Positions 8,401 to 17,248 are shown, numbered from the stretch's first letter. The stretch is 57,590 bases of DNA from Sphingobacteriales bacterium (GCA_021297855.1 JAJTHM010000012.1:1-57590), one strand, 5' to 3'. The notes: generated by a model not told the origin, from the letters alone. Numbers and translations: made by a program.

Positions 8401-10295
8401 CTCACTCTACCTGGGTGTAATGTGTCCACTGGAAAATTTCCACCTGTACCATTAGTCCATCTCAATCCTCCTAGGTTCACAATAGTAGAACCAGCATTAT
8501 AGACTTCGATAGATTCTACATCGTTCGGTGAATGGATAATTTCGGTAATTACGAGATTAGGCATCGACTGATTCCAAATCAAACTCATCGTATTGGATAC
8601 ATTGGAAACATTGGAGAAGTTCTTGACATTATTGACCGTCAAAGTATATGGTAGTCCATCGGAAAGAGCCGAATGGAAAATCAATGCGGTATCACCACCA
8701 GCATTGAGTTGAATCGAATCAATCGTCAAGGTTGGAGCTAACACATAATTCCCAACGGTCTTAGCAGAAGCCGAAGTGACCATTTGATTAAATCTGACCC
8801 AGGTTCTATTATTAGCTGTTTGTCTAAAAGCGGTTATTTGCGGAGCTGGATTGACTGGCGGTGGGGGATAAATGCCTGGTGTAGCTAAGATAGTGCCGCT
8901 CGAAGAAGCTATAATATTGTTTGGCACTTTCCAGTTGACACCATCATTGTTATCCTTATTTGCAGAATCTAGCTCAAATGAATAAGCATGAACACCAGTC
9001 GGAGCAGCAGGCCAGTTATTCGTTCCTACGAAATAGTTGACTGTATCTACAATTTGATTCAAGGTATTTCGTATGACCAATTGATCATTGGTAGAACCAA
9101 GACCTGCCCCAAGAAGATAGAATGTTTTACCATTCAGTTTTGTGGAAGCTTTAGTAGTTGCTGTAGAAAACAAAATGGTGGAGTCTTTGGCAAGCATCAG
9201 ATTAGGAAAATTTCCAGAAGTGCCATCTGTCCATCGAAAGCCATTAAGATTAATCGCTGCTGTATCTGCATTGTAGACTTCTATAAATTCCATATCATTA
9301 GGTGAGTGGGCCACTTCTGTGATCACTAATTTCGGTAGGGAGCCATTATGTAAGATGGTAAATGTAGCGGTATCCATCGTATTTCCGCTAGAGTCTTTAA
9401 GCCTAAAAACTTTTACGGTATAGTTTTGTCCATTCACCAAACTAGCATGGGTAAGGAAAACTGTATCTTTGCTGGCACTTAGACTAGCAGCAGAAACTGT
9501 CAATGCAGGTGTAAATGAATAATTAGCTGTTACACTCACTTGCGTATCGCGCATTTTCTCATTGAACTTGATATAGGATTGTGTACCAGAGTTCACTCGC
9601 ATCAGCTGTGCAATAGGTTTGGTTGTATCAGATCCTGCACTAGTACCTTTTACGGTAAACATATCGAGTCTCCATGAGCCTGTCGTAGCGTATGAACTGG
9701 TACTGGTCGCTGCTACATAATTGCCTGTTGTAGGACTAAATGCCGATACGATTCTAAATGCAGCATGAGAATCATTATTGAGAGCCGTGATACTGGTGAA
9801 ATTATAGATTCTATTATTCGTCCATATATCGCCAGCCGTGGTGCTGTCGGTAGCGAAATCAACCCATACAGGGGATCCGACTGTTACATTGGTTGTGTAT
9901 TGCACCGTAAAAAATCGAGACCCTGTATTACTATGTCTTAGGTCGAAATTGATTTGAATATTTTGATAACCCGCAGTCGAAACAGCAAATTGATAACCCG
10001 CAGTCTTGTTGCCTGCTCCCGAAGCGGGGAAGGTCGTCAAACCATAGCCTGTATTGTCAGTGGTTGCTGGATCAGAAGAGCCTCCATTGGAAGTCCCTGA
10101 AGCAAAGCTTGATACTACTCCACCTATCACAGAACTAGTGCCACTTCCTGTGCTAGGAGTCGAGCTACCAGTGCTGGTAGAGGCATCTGCTGGATTAGAA
10201 TTGAAGTTCCATTGAGTGATCGTGGTCTGGGCTTGAATAGCCGTAAAACCGAACAGTAGGGTGAATACTGCTAAATTAAGTCTAGTTTTTATCAT
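5463..10295 (-). CDS. Giant T9SS-secreted protein: two lamin-tail modules, choice-of-anchor I propeller, sorting domain
   Basis: The protein has 1610 aa. Residues 1-22 are a signal peptide ending AIQA-Q. Residues 23-220 form a Ser/Thr/Gly-rich beta domain. Then come two copies of an Ig-like plus lamin-tail-domain module: LTD1 from about 321 ('LVITEVAHSPNDMEFIEVYN') and LTD2 from about 578 ('LVITEIIHSPNDVESIEVYN'). Residues about 745-860 are Calx-beta-like. From about 870 to 1360 is a choice-of-anchor I propeller ('LTANEGEPN', 'ITANEGDAREYN', 'DKGPEPEGVA'). Ig/PKD-like repeats follow, and the last 75 residues are a type A T9SS sorting domain (ALYPMPVQTTLYIENGG ... DGIYHLNL ... QKIVK). It should cross the inner membrane by Sec and the outer membrane by the T9SS, whose GldKLMN core is encoded downstream in this window. 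The propeller family is linked to phosphatase-like or adhesive surface proteins, but substrate and activity are unknown. A -7 box lies at 10392-10385 and a terminator at 5438-5408. Confidence 0.9.
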   Translation of the reverse strand: MIKTRLNLAVFTLLFGFTAIQAQTTITQWNFNSNPADASTSTGSSTPSTGSGTSSVIGGVVSSFASGTSNGGSSDPATTDNTGYGLTTFPASGAGNKTAGYQFAVSTAGYQNIQINFDLRHSNTGSRFFTVQYTTNVTVGSPVWVDFATDSTTAGDIWTNNRIYNFTSITALNNDSHAAFRIVSAFSPTTGNYVAATSTSSYATTGSWRLDMFTVKGTSAGSDTTKPIAQLMRVNSGTQSYIKFNEKMRDTQVSVTANYSFTPALTVSAASLSASKDTVFLTHASLVNGQNYTVKVFRLKDSSGNTMDTATFTILHNGSLPKLVITEVAHSPNDMEFIEVYNADTAAINLNGFRWTDGTSGNFPNLMLAKDSTILFSTATTKASTKLNGKTFYLLGAGLGSTNDQLVIRNTLNQIVDTVNYFVGTNNWPAAPTGVHAYSFELDSANKDNNDGVNWKVPNNIIASSSGTILATPGIYPPPPVNPAPQITAFRQTANNRTWVRFNQMVTSASAKTVGNYVLAPTLTIDSIQLNAGGDTALIFHSALSDGLPYTLTVNNVKNFSNVSNVSNTMSLIWNQSMPNLVITEIIHSPNDVESIEVYNAGSTIVNLGGLRWTNGTGGNFPVDTLHPGRVRMFSTAPSTAKLHLKIDTAHALTAGLGSSDDILVIRNSLNQIVDSVNYFVGNNGWPGALSGVYAYSFELNAATNDNNIGTNWNIPLNTITPQPTVGVIRASSGIYPPPIVIIPNGLISFVGTRTTVNETTSEVKIIAQLNGANNQAASAQLEILSLATATNGTDYTPPASMMFQWDSAQNGNDTLTFQITNDNTSEFSEYFVVKMKNLVNAKLADSLNNHHTVFIQDEDKQALTAQKYVELEHMTSFSNGATGSNSAEIVAYDQLSKRLFIANSIGNKLDIVNFTNPSSPSLIRSISLSTYGNINSVAAKDGKIALAIENTNPQANGKVVFMDTAGTFVSSVDVGAMPDMITFNHAGTQVLTANEGEPNTTYTADPNGTVSIVDISGGISAVTNSNVSTLDFTSFDSQLATLRASGIRIFGPSATVSNNMEPEYVTVLPGDSLAQVACQENNAIVIVNLISKQIIEIRALGTKDFATGAGALDASDQGSDIHIAQWPVKGVYMPDAIANFNVGGQNYIITANEGDAREYNAYSEIKRISDATYILDSVRFPNRQELKANIGRLNITTASGDTDNDGDFDEIHTFGSRSVSIFNSTTGALVWDGGSDMEWLIAKHPTLAAIFNASNANNTRKNRSDDKGPEPEGVATAKIGNNTYAFIALERIGGCMVYDVTNPASPVFQDYKNTRNTATYAGDNGAEGIIHIPAAESPDGQDWVILANEVSSTLSIYKLKTCFTNLNKTITAAGNTEFCQGDSVRLKAASQSNVTYQWFKDNTTTGSADSSFVAKNSGNYNAIVSTVNPSCSLTSNAINVVVNPLPTVIFSLPIDSICDTIVNLNFSGALPAGGSFKLNNSVISAFSPKNSGIGNYTIVYEVTDAKGCKNSASDNIKIIVCKAVTPPPVSIQTAALDKLALYPMPVQTTLYIENGGIMTDFELFNQLGMKIIQGKVVDNKIDVSKLVDGIYHLNLTDNQGNIYTQKIVK

Positions 10296-10384
10296 TTGAG
10301 TGAATTTTAAAAATGCGAAATTAACCGCTCCAAACGGAGCCTGCGTTAAGCTAATATTAACCTATGATTACTAAATTGTAAAGC

Positions 10385-10392
10385 CAAAGTTA
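10385..10392 (-). promoter_or_regulatory. Putative -7 promoter box for the cargo gene
   Basis: On the minus strand the sequence is TAACTTTG (TAnnTTTG consensus), about 90 bp before the start codon of the giant cargo gene. No convincing -33 TTTG is visible. Confidence 0.4.
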
Positions 10393-10469
10393 TTTGGGGG
10401 TTATAGCGTTTTAGAATAGTTTATACTTTAACTAAACCGGACTTGATTAAATTTGCTCAAAACAATTTT

Positions 10470-10787
10470 ATGGACGATCAAAATCAACAACAAATAGAAA
10501 TAGATATATCGCAAGATATGGCCTATGGGGTGTATTCTAATTTAGCTATTATTTCACATTCCCCTACAGAGTTTGTGACAGACTTTATACAATTGACACC
10601 TAATACTCCCAAAGCCTTCGTGCGCTCAAGAGTCATTATTGCCCCTGAAAACGCCAAACGTTTTCTCCGAGCTTTACAAGATAATGTGAAGCGATATGAA
10701 GACAGCTTCGGAAGAATCAAGGATAGCGATACCCCACCTGTATATCCGAATACATTCCAAGGCGGTGGACCCCCTACTTCTGTATAA
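10470..10787 (+). CDS. DUF3467 domain-containing protein
   Basis: This 105-aa cytoplasmic protein belongs to DUF3467, which is widespread in Bacteroidota. It has the typical core 'YGVYSNLAIISHSPTEFVTDFIQLTPNTPKAFVRSRVIIAPENAKRFLRALQDNVKRYE' and a disordered Pro/Gly tail. A longer reading from TTG 10443 would add nine residues. I chose ATG 10470 (MDDQNQQQ) because the family normally begins with a short polar stretch before the core. The function is unknown. A strong hairpin (10802-10848) follows the stop codon and separates it from the VWA gene. Confidence 0.85.
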   Translation: MDDQNQQQIEIDISQDMAYGVYSNLAIISHSPTEFVTDFIQLTPNTPKAFVRSRVIIAPENAKRFLRALQDNVKRYEDSFGRIKDSDTPPVYPNTFQGGGPPTSV

Positions 10788-10801
10788 TATAAATTTAAAT
10801 G

Positions 10802-10848
10802 CTAAGTTTTAAGTGTTGAGTAAATTTTTAAAATGACTTAAAACTTAG
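10802..10848. repeat. 13-bp perfect inverted repeat between genes
   Basis: CTAAGTTTTAAGT (10802-10814) and ACTTAAAACTTAG (10836-10848) form a perfect 13-bp stem with a 21-nt loop. Degenerate copies of the same wording (GTTGAGT / AACTCACAAC / CTTTAAAACT) continue to 10867. There is no T tract, so it is a small palindromic repeat or an mRNA-stabilising stem rather than a clean terminator. Confidence 0.6.
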
Positions 10849-10873
10849 AACTCACAACTTTAAAACTGACAAA

Positions 10874-12919
10874 TTGGTTCATCCTTCACTTTTATGGGCT
10901 CTTCTACTTCTGGCTATTCCAGTCATAGTTCACCTATTCAATTTGAGGAAGTATAAAAAAGAGTATTTTTCCAATACAAGTTTATTAAAGACCATACTCA
11001 GTGAAACTCAGAAAACGTCTAAGCTAAAAAAGCGTTTGCTGCTAGCTTCTCGATTACTAGCTATGTTTTTTATTATCATGGCTTTTGTGCAGCCCTTATT
11101 TAATGCCAAGCAAGCTGGGACAGGAAGTGGACAGCCTATCGTAAGTATTTATATAGATAATTCTTTTAGTATGGAATCTCCAGCAGGTCAGCTGAAAGCG
11201 CTCGATGATGCTAAACAAAAAGCGGTGGAAATTATAAAGTCTACTGAAAATCAAGGTCTATATCAGATTTTATCGAATGATTTCAATGGGAATCAATTGC
11301 AACTATTGCCTTATGCTGAGGCTAGAGAGGCTATACGAACTATAGAAATTAGTTCGAACAGAAAAACAGCCAATGAAATCTGGGAAAAGCAAATCAAAAC
11401 AACCAGTTCGAATCATTCTGAAAGAAAGGTTTTTTATTGGTTGAGCGATTTTCAGAAAAACCAGTACAATAAATTAAATCATATCACAGATTATCCTCTG
11501 ACCTGTATCCCTATCATACACAATGAAAAGCGAAATATTTACATTGACACCGCATTTATTTATTCACCAGCCATAAAAGCAAATCAGGATATTAAAATTA
11601 TCTATCGCATTCGAAAATCTGCTGACGATAAATCTGATAAATCGCTCGTGACATTGACGGTAAATGACGCAGTCAAATCAAGAAATGAAGTGGTATGGAA
11701 GGATAAAACCACCATCACAGACACCTTAATAGTAAAGTTAGTTTCCCAAGATTGGCAATTCTTAAAATTGAATATCTCAGACCCATCTGTCTCGTTTGAC
11801 AATGAATACTTTTTTTCATTTTATTTGACCCCTAAGCCTTATATCACCTTGGTGAGTAATGGTGCAGATCAGAAGTTTATCACGAATTCGCTCAAAGCAG
11901 ATGACAATTTTGATGTGCACGGCTTTGGTAGTCTCGATTTGTCGGCAGAAGAGGTTAAAAATTCGAATCTCATCGTTTTAAATCAGCCGAGTCAGTGGAA
12001 TAATTCAGAAAAGGTCAATGAGTGGCTAAAGGCGAATAAACATGTAGCTATTTTCTTACCAGCCGATGCTAATTTACCTGCTTATAATCAAGGGTTGACT
12101 GCTATTGGAGTACAATCGCTGGCTGAGTGGAGCCCAACCTCAGTGCGCATGAAACAGTTCAATCTTCAAGACCCTACGTTGCAGAATATTTTCACCCAAA
12201 TAGATAAACTCAGCGATTTGCCCAGTTTCTCTTCCTATTATATATTGAGTGGATATTCTCCTCGGGCGAAGGAGGTTTTAATTTCTTTCGATAATGGCGC
12301 TCCCTTTCTCATTAAATATAGTCGCTTAGGCGAAGGGAGTATTTATCTTTTCACTGCAAATATTTCTTCCTCTAAGTCTGATTTTGTTTTTAGCTCCATT
12401 TTTGCACCATTAATGTACAAACTGGGCTCTGCAGCGGCAAGTTTTCAATTGAATTCTTACTTTATCGGATCCGACAATAGTATTTCCATTCCGGTGGAAT
12501 CGAATTCGAAAGACAATGTTTTCAAGATTACTGGAAAGGATGTGAACGTCATACCTCCGCAGCGAAAAATTGGCAATACCCTCCAATGTCAATTGCATGA
12601 GTCAATAATGGAAAGTGGGTTTTATAGCGTTGAAAATTCAGATGGAGTGAAAATATATCAACTAGCACTCAATCATAAGAGAGGAGAGAGTGAAATGGAG
12701 TTTATGGATGCAGGGGAGATTGCGAATGCCCTTGGATATAAGAATCTGGAGATCGATAGTGGCAATTCAAGTTATTTGAAAAGCTTAAAAGCTATTAGCG
12801 GCGTGAATCTTTGGAAGTTATGGGTTATATTAGCATTATTATTTTTATTGTCTGAAATGGCCATTATCCTTTTTTGGGATAAATTTTACAGCCAATATCT
12901 GCAGTCTAAATCCAGCTAA
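10874..12919 (+). CDS. BatA/VWA-like membrane protein
   Basis: This 681-aa membrane protein has an N-terminal BatA (aerotolerance regulator N-terminal, PF07584) domain: two membrane helices at about 5-22 and 57-76 around the basic loop 'FNLRKYKKEYFSNTSLLKTIL'. Next comes a von Willebrand A-like region with a DxSxS metal site in 'IYIDNSFSME' (about residues 92-101), a long periplasmic beta-rich part, and a final helix at about 650-670. The role of such proteins is unproven; relatives sit in Bat operons tied to stress tolerance. The only usable start is TTG 10874, since no in-frame ATG or GTG lies upstream and the product then begins 'MVHPSLLWALLLLAIPV' as the family does. It is eight bases from the next gene, so they are probably co-transcribed. 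Confidence 0.8.
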   Translation: MVHPSLLWALLLLAIPVIVHLFNLRKYKKEYFSNTSLLKTILSETQKTSKLKKRLLLASRLLAMFFIIMAFVQPLFNAKQAGTGSGQPIVSIYIDNSFSMESPAGQLKALDDAKQKAVEIIKSTENQGLYQILSNDFNGNQLQLLPYAEAREAIRTIEISSNRKTANEIWEKQIKTTSSNHSERKVFYWLSDFQKNQYNKLNHITDYPLTCIPIIHNEKRNIYIDTAFIYSPAIKANQDIKIIYRIRKSADDKSDKSLVTLTVNDAVKSRNEVVWKDKTTITDTLIVKLVSQDWQFLKLNISDPSVSFDNEYFFSFYLTPKPYITLVSNGADQKFITNSLKADDNFDVHGFGSLDLSAEEVKNSNLIVLNQPSQWNNSEKVNEWLKANKHVAIFLPADANLPAYNQGLTAIGVQSLAEWSPTSVRMKQFNLQDPTLQNIFTQIDKLSDLPSFSSYYILSGYSPRAKEVLISFDNGAPFLIKYSRLGEGSIYLFTANISSSKSDFVFSSIFAPLMYKLGSAAASFQLNSYFIGSDNSISIPVESNSKDNVFKITGKDVNVIPPQRKIGNTLQCQLHESIMESGFYSVENSDGVKIYQLALNHKRGESEMEFMDAGEIANALGYKNLEIDSGNSSYLKSLKAISGVNLWKLWVILALLFLLSEMAIILFWDKFYSQYLQSKSS

Positions 12920-12927
12920 AGTATCTA

Positions 12928-14142
12928 TTGTTGAAAGTCCTGTTATACATAGCATCTCGATATTTGTTTTTCAAAAATAAAAAACAAGCGATTAATGTAT
13001 TAAGTCTGATTACTATGCTTGCCATGGCATGTGGAGCAGGAGCATTGATAATTATTCTGTCTACGTTTAATGGTTTCGAGAATCTATCTACAAGTCTGCA
13101 AGAGAGTTTCCAACCCGATCTTACTATAAGTTCTGGTAGGAATAAGCACTTTATAATCTCGCCTGAAATATGGAATACAGTAGCTACACATAAGAATGTC
13201 TCTGCTCTATCTATGGTCTACGAAGACAAGGTCTATATCAAATACAGAGATAAAGATATACTCGCTACGATGAAAGGGGTAGATGGTTTTTATTTTCGAA
13301 CCAATGCAGTCCGAGATTATATGGTAGCTGGAGATACGATATTGGAAAATGAAAATTATAGTTTTGCTATTGTAGGAATGGGTTTGGCGCAGAAATTAGG
13401 TATAAATTTAAATAACCAATTCGAGCAGATAGAGGTTTTTAGTCCTAAGACTGGCTTAGGTGGGACTACAATGCTTGATAATTTTGAGCGCTCTTTTATC
13501 ACACCTGGAGGAGTATTTAGCGTTTATCAAGAATATGATGACAAATACATTCTTGTACCACTTTCGTTTATATATTATCTAAAATCATTAGATGAGAATC
13601 ATATTACGTCCTTAGAAATTAAGCTAAAAAATCCTTCAGAAAAATCAACACAGCGGGAGATTGAAACTATCTTAGGAAAAGGGTTTAATGTGAAAAATAA
13701 ACTAGAACTCAATGCTACCTTTTATAAAATTTCTCAGATTGAAAAAATGATAACCTTTTTTATATTGGTTTTTGTATTGATTATATTGTCATTCAATTTT
13801 ATAGGCTCACTTACCATGCATATTATGGAAAAGGAGGCTGATATTAGCATGCTCCACTATCTTGGATTAAAATCAAACGATATCTTCAAGTTATACATGA
13901 TTTATGGTATACTCCAAGGAATGTTAGGAGGTTTGATTGGTTTAGCTTTAGGCCTTATTATTTGTATCGTGCAGTATTATTTTGGAATCATATCCTTACC
14001 CGGCTCAGGGACTTTTGTTATTCAAGCCTATCCAGTGATGATTTACTGGTCGGACTTAGCTTTCATTTTGATTATTTTATTTGCTGTATCTGCACTAGCC
14101 TCTGTTTTCCCTGCGTTGAAGGCGAAAAAAAGTCTTGGTTAA
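12928..14142 (+). CDS. LolC/LolE-type ABC transporter permease (FtsX family)
   Basis: This 404-aa inner-membrane permease has the MacB/LolC plan: helix 1 at about 20-45 ('INVLSLITMLAMACGAGALIIILSTFNGFE'), a periplasmic core domain of about 220 residues, then three helices forming the FtsX domain (about 275-400). The 'IILSTFNGFE' stretch is characteristic of LolC/LolE, which release lipoproteins from the inner membrane together with the ATPase LolD. No ATPase gene is adjacent. The start is TTG 12928 or the directly following TTG 12931; no ATG is available. It lies eight bases after the BatA-like gene and ends at a bidirectional terminator. Confidence 0.85.
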   Translation: MLKVLLYIASRYLFFKNKKQAINVLSLITMLAMACGAGALIIILSTFNGFENLSTSLQESFQPDLTISSGRNKHFIISPEIWNTVATHKNVSALSMVYEDKVYIKYRDKDILATMKGVDGFYFRTNAVRDYMVAGDTILENENYSFAIVGMGLAQKLGINLNNQFEQIEVFSPKTGLGGTTMLDNFERSFITPGGVFSVYQEYDDKYILVPLSFIYYLKSLDENHITSLEIKLKNPSEKSTQREIETILGKGFNVKNKLELNATFYKISQIEKMITFFILVFVLIILSFNFIGSLTMHIMEKEADISMLHYLGLKSNDIFKLYMIYGILQGMLGGLIGLALGLIICIVQYYFGIISLPGSGTFVIQAYPVMIYWSDLAFILIILFAVSALASVFPALKAKKSLG

Positions 14143-14199
14143 TTATATCACTTATTAAGACTCATTGATTTATTAACCATATCAATAGGTATAAAACAA

Positions 14200-14226
14200 A
14201 AAAGACCACCTAAGGGTGGTCTTTTT
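14200..14226. terminator. Bidirectional intrinsic terminator
   Basis: AAAAGACCACC pairs with GGTGGTCTTTT around a TAAG loop, with A runs on one side and T runs on the other. It serves both the LolC/E-like gene (plus) and the PpiD-like gene (minus), which converge here. Confidence 0.85.
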
Positions 14227-14245
14227 ATATAATGAAACTTAGTGC

Positions 14246-16354
14246 TTAAAATACATTAACTCGATTATCATCTATTTTGAATCTATTCAAGACAGCCTCA
14301 AATAATCCTCTAACCTCTTTGAAGCCTTGACCAAGTTGTGTCTTAGTTTGTAACTCTTCAGCTGGCCCCATTGTAGAAGGATTCGCTTTTGTCACCATAA
14401 TTCTGTATACCCCTCCAGAACCTTTTATAGGTTTTGAAATTTGATTAGGTTGCATGCCTGAAGCCACTGTGACTACTGCTGGTTCTGGCATATTGCCCAG
14501 AGTAGATTTGCCATAAGAAAAATTCATTGAAGTATCTACTGTCACTTTATTTTTGGAGGCTACTTCTTCCAATGTTTTTCCGCTCATTTTCTCAGCAATC
14601 AGCTTAAAGGCTTTTTCGTTTTTCACTATAGGAGTTATGTCGTCCAAGACATCTTCCATTTCAATATCATCTCTAGACCTAGAGCCTAAGTGGCCGCAAT
14701 AGACATAATTGTTCCCGACTTGCATCATACTAGAGACATCTCCACTTTTCCCATTAAATGCCCAGCGAATCACTTCTTTTGGATTTCCCTCAATACCCTC
14801 TAGCGTTTTACTCTCTTTATTTACATAAGTAGCTTTAAACTTAACATCTGGATTGGTTTTTGCTACTTTTTCTAATTGCTTAGCATTTTTACACTTTTGA
14901 ATGTATTGCATAGCTTTACTCAAGGTAGCTTGTTGAGTTTCTGTAGAAGGTACATACGGCATAGAAATTTCTCCTAACTGCACAGCAGGAACTCTAGCGG
15001 GGAAGGTAAGTACTTTAACGATTTTCACAGCTCCTTCTCTCTCTGAGATGGTTTTAAAATGTCTTGTGGTGGCACCGTGCCAAAATATCTCAGGATTATT
15101 GCTTTTGTCTGCTCTGGCCAACCACACAGGTGGACTCTGACCTCTATCAGCGGAAAAATTTGCAGCAACTTGATCGAAATCCATATTGAGCGTATCCACC
15201 ATTTTGAAGATACTATCAATCAATTTGTAACGCTGAACTTGAGCTTCTTGCGTCTTGACATCTTGAAAAGATATTATGATTGTTTTTACCAAAACTGAGT
15301 CAGCAATGTTCTTTTTTGAGAGAACTCTAAAGGCCTTGACATCATTCTTATCTATATAAGGACCAATTATGGTTCTAGGTGCCGCAGAAAACATTTCAGA
15401 AATTTTTGGGTGCTCGCCAAGTTGATCCGCAGTATAGAGCATCGTATTAAAGCCTCCATTGTCACCATAAGCTCTTAAAAAGGTTGTGTCATTTGTGGTC
15501 GTTCTCATCTCTTCGATTCTGGCATTGAATTTGGCGAAAATTTCTGCAGAGTCAGCGATTGAAGGCTTAACATCGAAAGATGCTAAAGCTAATTTTACAG
15601 TAGGTACTAAGGCAGTAAATTTATTCTTATTTTTTTCAAAATAATCTTCCAATTCACTATCTTCTACTTTTATTTTTTCAATATCTACTGTATTATAAGG
15701 AACAACTACATACTTTATGTCGCGACTTGTTCCAAATAATTTTATATCATAATCACTCTGCCATTTTGGTACATAGAGCGCATTATTGATTATCTGGTTG
15801 AATTTATTTACCTTTCTATTTTCCATTACCTCTTCTGCAAAAGCATTCCATTGCTTTTCTCGGGTTCCCGGTGGAGTGCCAGGCTCATCCTGTTTGATCG
15901 TTTTTAGGAAATTCTCAAATAGCATTGGGTCAAACTGTCCCATTTGATTCCTAAAAGCAGGTATCTGCTGGAAGGCTGGATCGATATTCTGGCCTCTTGT
16001 TATTTCTAGAATCTCTTTATCTGAAATAGCTAAACCTAAATCAGAAAGCATTTTTGTTAGGGTATTCTTTTTTATGAAATTGGAGAAAATTTGGTCTCTC
16101 AATTGGGTAGATTCTTCTTCTGTTAGATTTTGACCAGCTTTTTGAAGTTTCAATTCGGCTTCTTTTTTATCATACTCTTTCTTGTAATCATCATAAGATA
16201 AAGTCTCCCCATTTACTTTTCCTATATAATTGTCTCTAGCAGCAAGACTGCTAACACTCGGGCTAATATCCTGATATAGAAATGCGATAATACAGAAGGC
16301 AATAATCCCAAAAATGATATAGGCTCTTTTTTGAATCGTAGAAATTACTTTCAT
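14246..16354 (-). CDS. PpiD-like periplasmic foldase (SurA N-terminal / PPIase)
   Basis: This 702-aa protein is anchored by one N-terminal helix (about residues 11-29, 'AYIIFGIIAFCIIAFLY'). It then shows the SurA/PpiD N-terminal chaperone arrangement ('IGKVNGETLSYDDYKKEYDKKEAEL ... LRDQIFSNFIKKNTLTKMLSDLGL') and a central rotamase-like region (about 340-450). PpiD assists the folding of exported proteins at the periplasmic face of the Sec translocon. The parvulin core is divergent, so true proline isomerase activity is uncertain while the chaperone role is likely. The gene is monocistronic with a -7 box at 16452-16445 and a shared terminator downstream. Confidence 0.85.
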   Translation of the reverse strand: MKVISTIQKRAYIIFGIIAFCIIAFLYQDISPSVSSLAARDNYIGKVNGETLSYDDYKKEYDKKEAELKLQKAGQNLTEEESTQLRDQIFSNFIKKNTLTKMLSDLGLAISDKEILEITRGQNIDPAFQQIPAFRNQMGQFDPMLFENFLKTIKQDEPGTPPGTREKQWNAFAEEVMENRKVNKFNQIINNALYVPKWQSDYDIKLFGTSRDIKYVVVPYNTVDIEKIKVEDSELEDYFEKNKNKFTALVPTVKLALASFDVKPSIADSAEIFAKFNARIEEMRTTTNDTTFLRAYGDNGGFNTMLYTADQLGEHPKISEMFSAAPRTIIGPYIDKNDVKAFRVLSKKNIADSVLVKTIIISFQDVKTQEAQVQRYKLIDSIFKMVDTLNMDFDQVAANFSADRGQSPPVWLARADKSNNPEIFWHGATTRHFKTISEREGAVKIVKVLTFPARVPAVQLGEISMPYVPSTETQQATLSKAMQYIQKCKNAKQLEKVAKTNPDVKFKATYVNKESKTLEGIEGNPKEVIRWAFNGKSGDVSSMMQVGNNYVYCGHLGSRSRDDIEMEDVLDDITPIVKNEKAFKLIAEKMSGKTLEEVASKNKVTVDTSMNFSYGKSTLGNMPEPAVVTVASGMQPNQISKPIKGSGGVYRIMVTKANPSTMGPAEELQTKTQLGQGFKEVRGLFEAVLNRFKIDDNRVNVF

Positions 16355-16444
16355 TTTGTCTAATTTGTTTTTATTTTAAATTGCAGAGTATCAATACTCT
16401 ATTTTATTTTTAATAGTTATAGGCTATTAATTTTTACAAGAGCG

Positions 16445-16452
16445 CAAATATA
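16445..16452 (-). promoter_or_regulatory. Putative -7 promoter box for the ppiD-like gene
   Basis: The minus strand reads TATATTTG (TAnnTTTG consensus), about 90 bp before the start codon of the PpiD-like gene. The -33 region is a T run without a clear TTG. Confidence 0.45.
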
Positions 16453-16522
16453 TAGGAAAAAAATTATTTGTTGATGATAAAGGCATAGCTGAGACGCTTC
16501 CTTTTTAAAATATTGATATTCT

Positions 16523-17248
16523 TTATTTTAGAAAATTGAGGGTTTGAATAAGGTCTATCTTCATTTGGTCAGATTGTATGGTTGGATATGTAAAGTCATC
16601 GATCTTTTTCACTGGCACGATCCCTCGAATAGCACTTGAAATAAATACTTCTTCTATGAGTTTTAAATCATCCCAATGCAATTTCTTCTCAATAATATTA
16701 TATTTTGACATCAAATACCGACGAAATACTCCGTTGACTGCCCCTGAACTTAGAGGTGGCGTATAGAGTTTGTTATCTATGAAATAAAAAAAATTGGACA
16801 AGGAGGTTTCGACTATATCTCTTTTCTCATTCAAAATAATCGATTGAAAAGCTCCACTTTGATGGGCGAATTCTATAGAGTCTTGGTATAAATGATGGTT
16901 TTCATATTTCCATCTAGATAGGGTTTCTTGAGGCTTGGTATAGTGAGGATAAATAACAAGGGAGATGGATGGATAGTTTTGAAATGAATAGGGATGGGTT
17001 AACTGTGATTCAATCGTGTCAATATGAAGATTATCTTCGTGAATTTTGAATTTCAACCTAAATTTTCGTTCACTACTGTCGTGGATAGCCTCTCTCAGCC
17101 TAATATCCAGTTCATCCAATTTTATTGTAAATTCGATATGGAGAACGTGTGCAAGTTCAAGGATTCTTTCTAAATGAAGATTGAGGAAGGGAAATCGGTC
17201 GCCAATATACAATATAGACTCAAAGAAAACCATTGAATTAGTAGACAT
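16523..17248 (-). CDS. Aminotransferase class IV (PabC/branched-chain type)
   Basis: This 241-aa protein has the fold-type IV PLP enzyme layout. The lysine in 'SRWKYENHH' (about residue 121) sits where the PLP Schiff-base lysine of the family lies. 'ILNEKRDIVETSLSNFFYFIDNKLYTPPLSSGAVNGVFRRYL' is the conserved N-E...ETS.SNIF...TPPL...GI.R segment. 'EEVFISSAIRGIVPVKKID' closes the active site. Candidates are 4-amino-4-deoxychorismate lyase (folate) or a small branched-chain aminotransferase; the sequence does not decide. It overlaps the upstream O-antigen polymerase gene by 11 bases, so it is translated from the same mRNA, though a role in polysaccharide synthesis is not implied. Confidence 0.8.
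   Translation of the reverse strand: MSTNSMVFFESILYIGDRFPFLNLHLERILELAHVLHIEFTIKLDELDIRLREAIHDSSERKFRLKFKIHEDNLHIDTIESQLTHPYSFQNYPSISLVIYPHYTKPQETLSRWKYENHHLYQDSIEFAHQSGAFQSIILNEKRDIVETSLSNFFYFIDNKLYTPPLSSGAVNGVFRRYLMSKYNIIEKKLHWDDLKLIEEVFISSAIRGIVPVKKIDDFTYPTIQSDQMKIDLIQTLNFLK

Noticed and set aside
8988-9305. 105-aa plus-strand ORF inside the cargo gene
   Set aside because: It is antisense to a lamin-tail domain of the large T9SS cargo and has no recognisable protein pattern.
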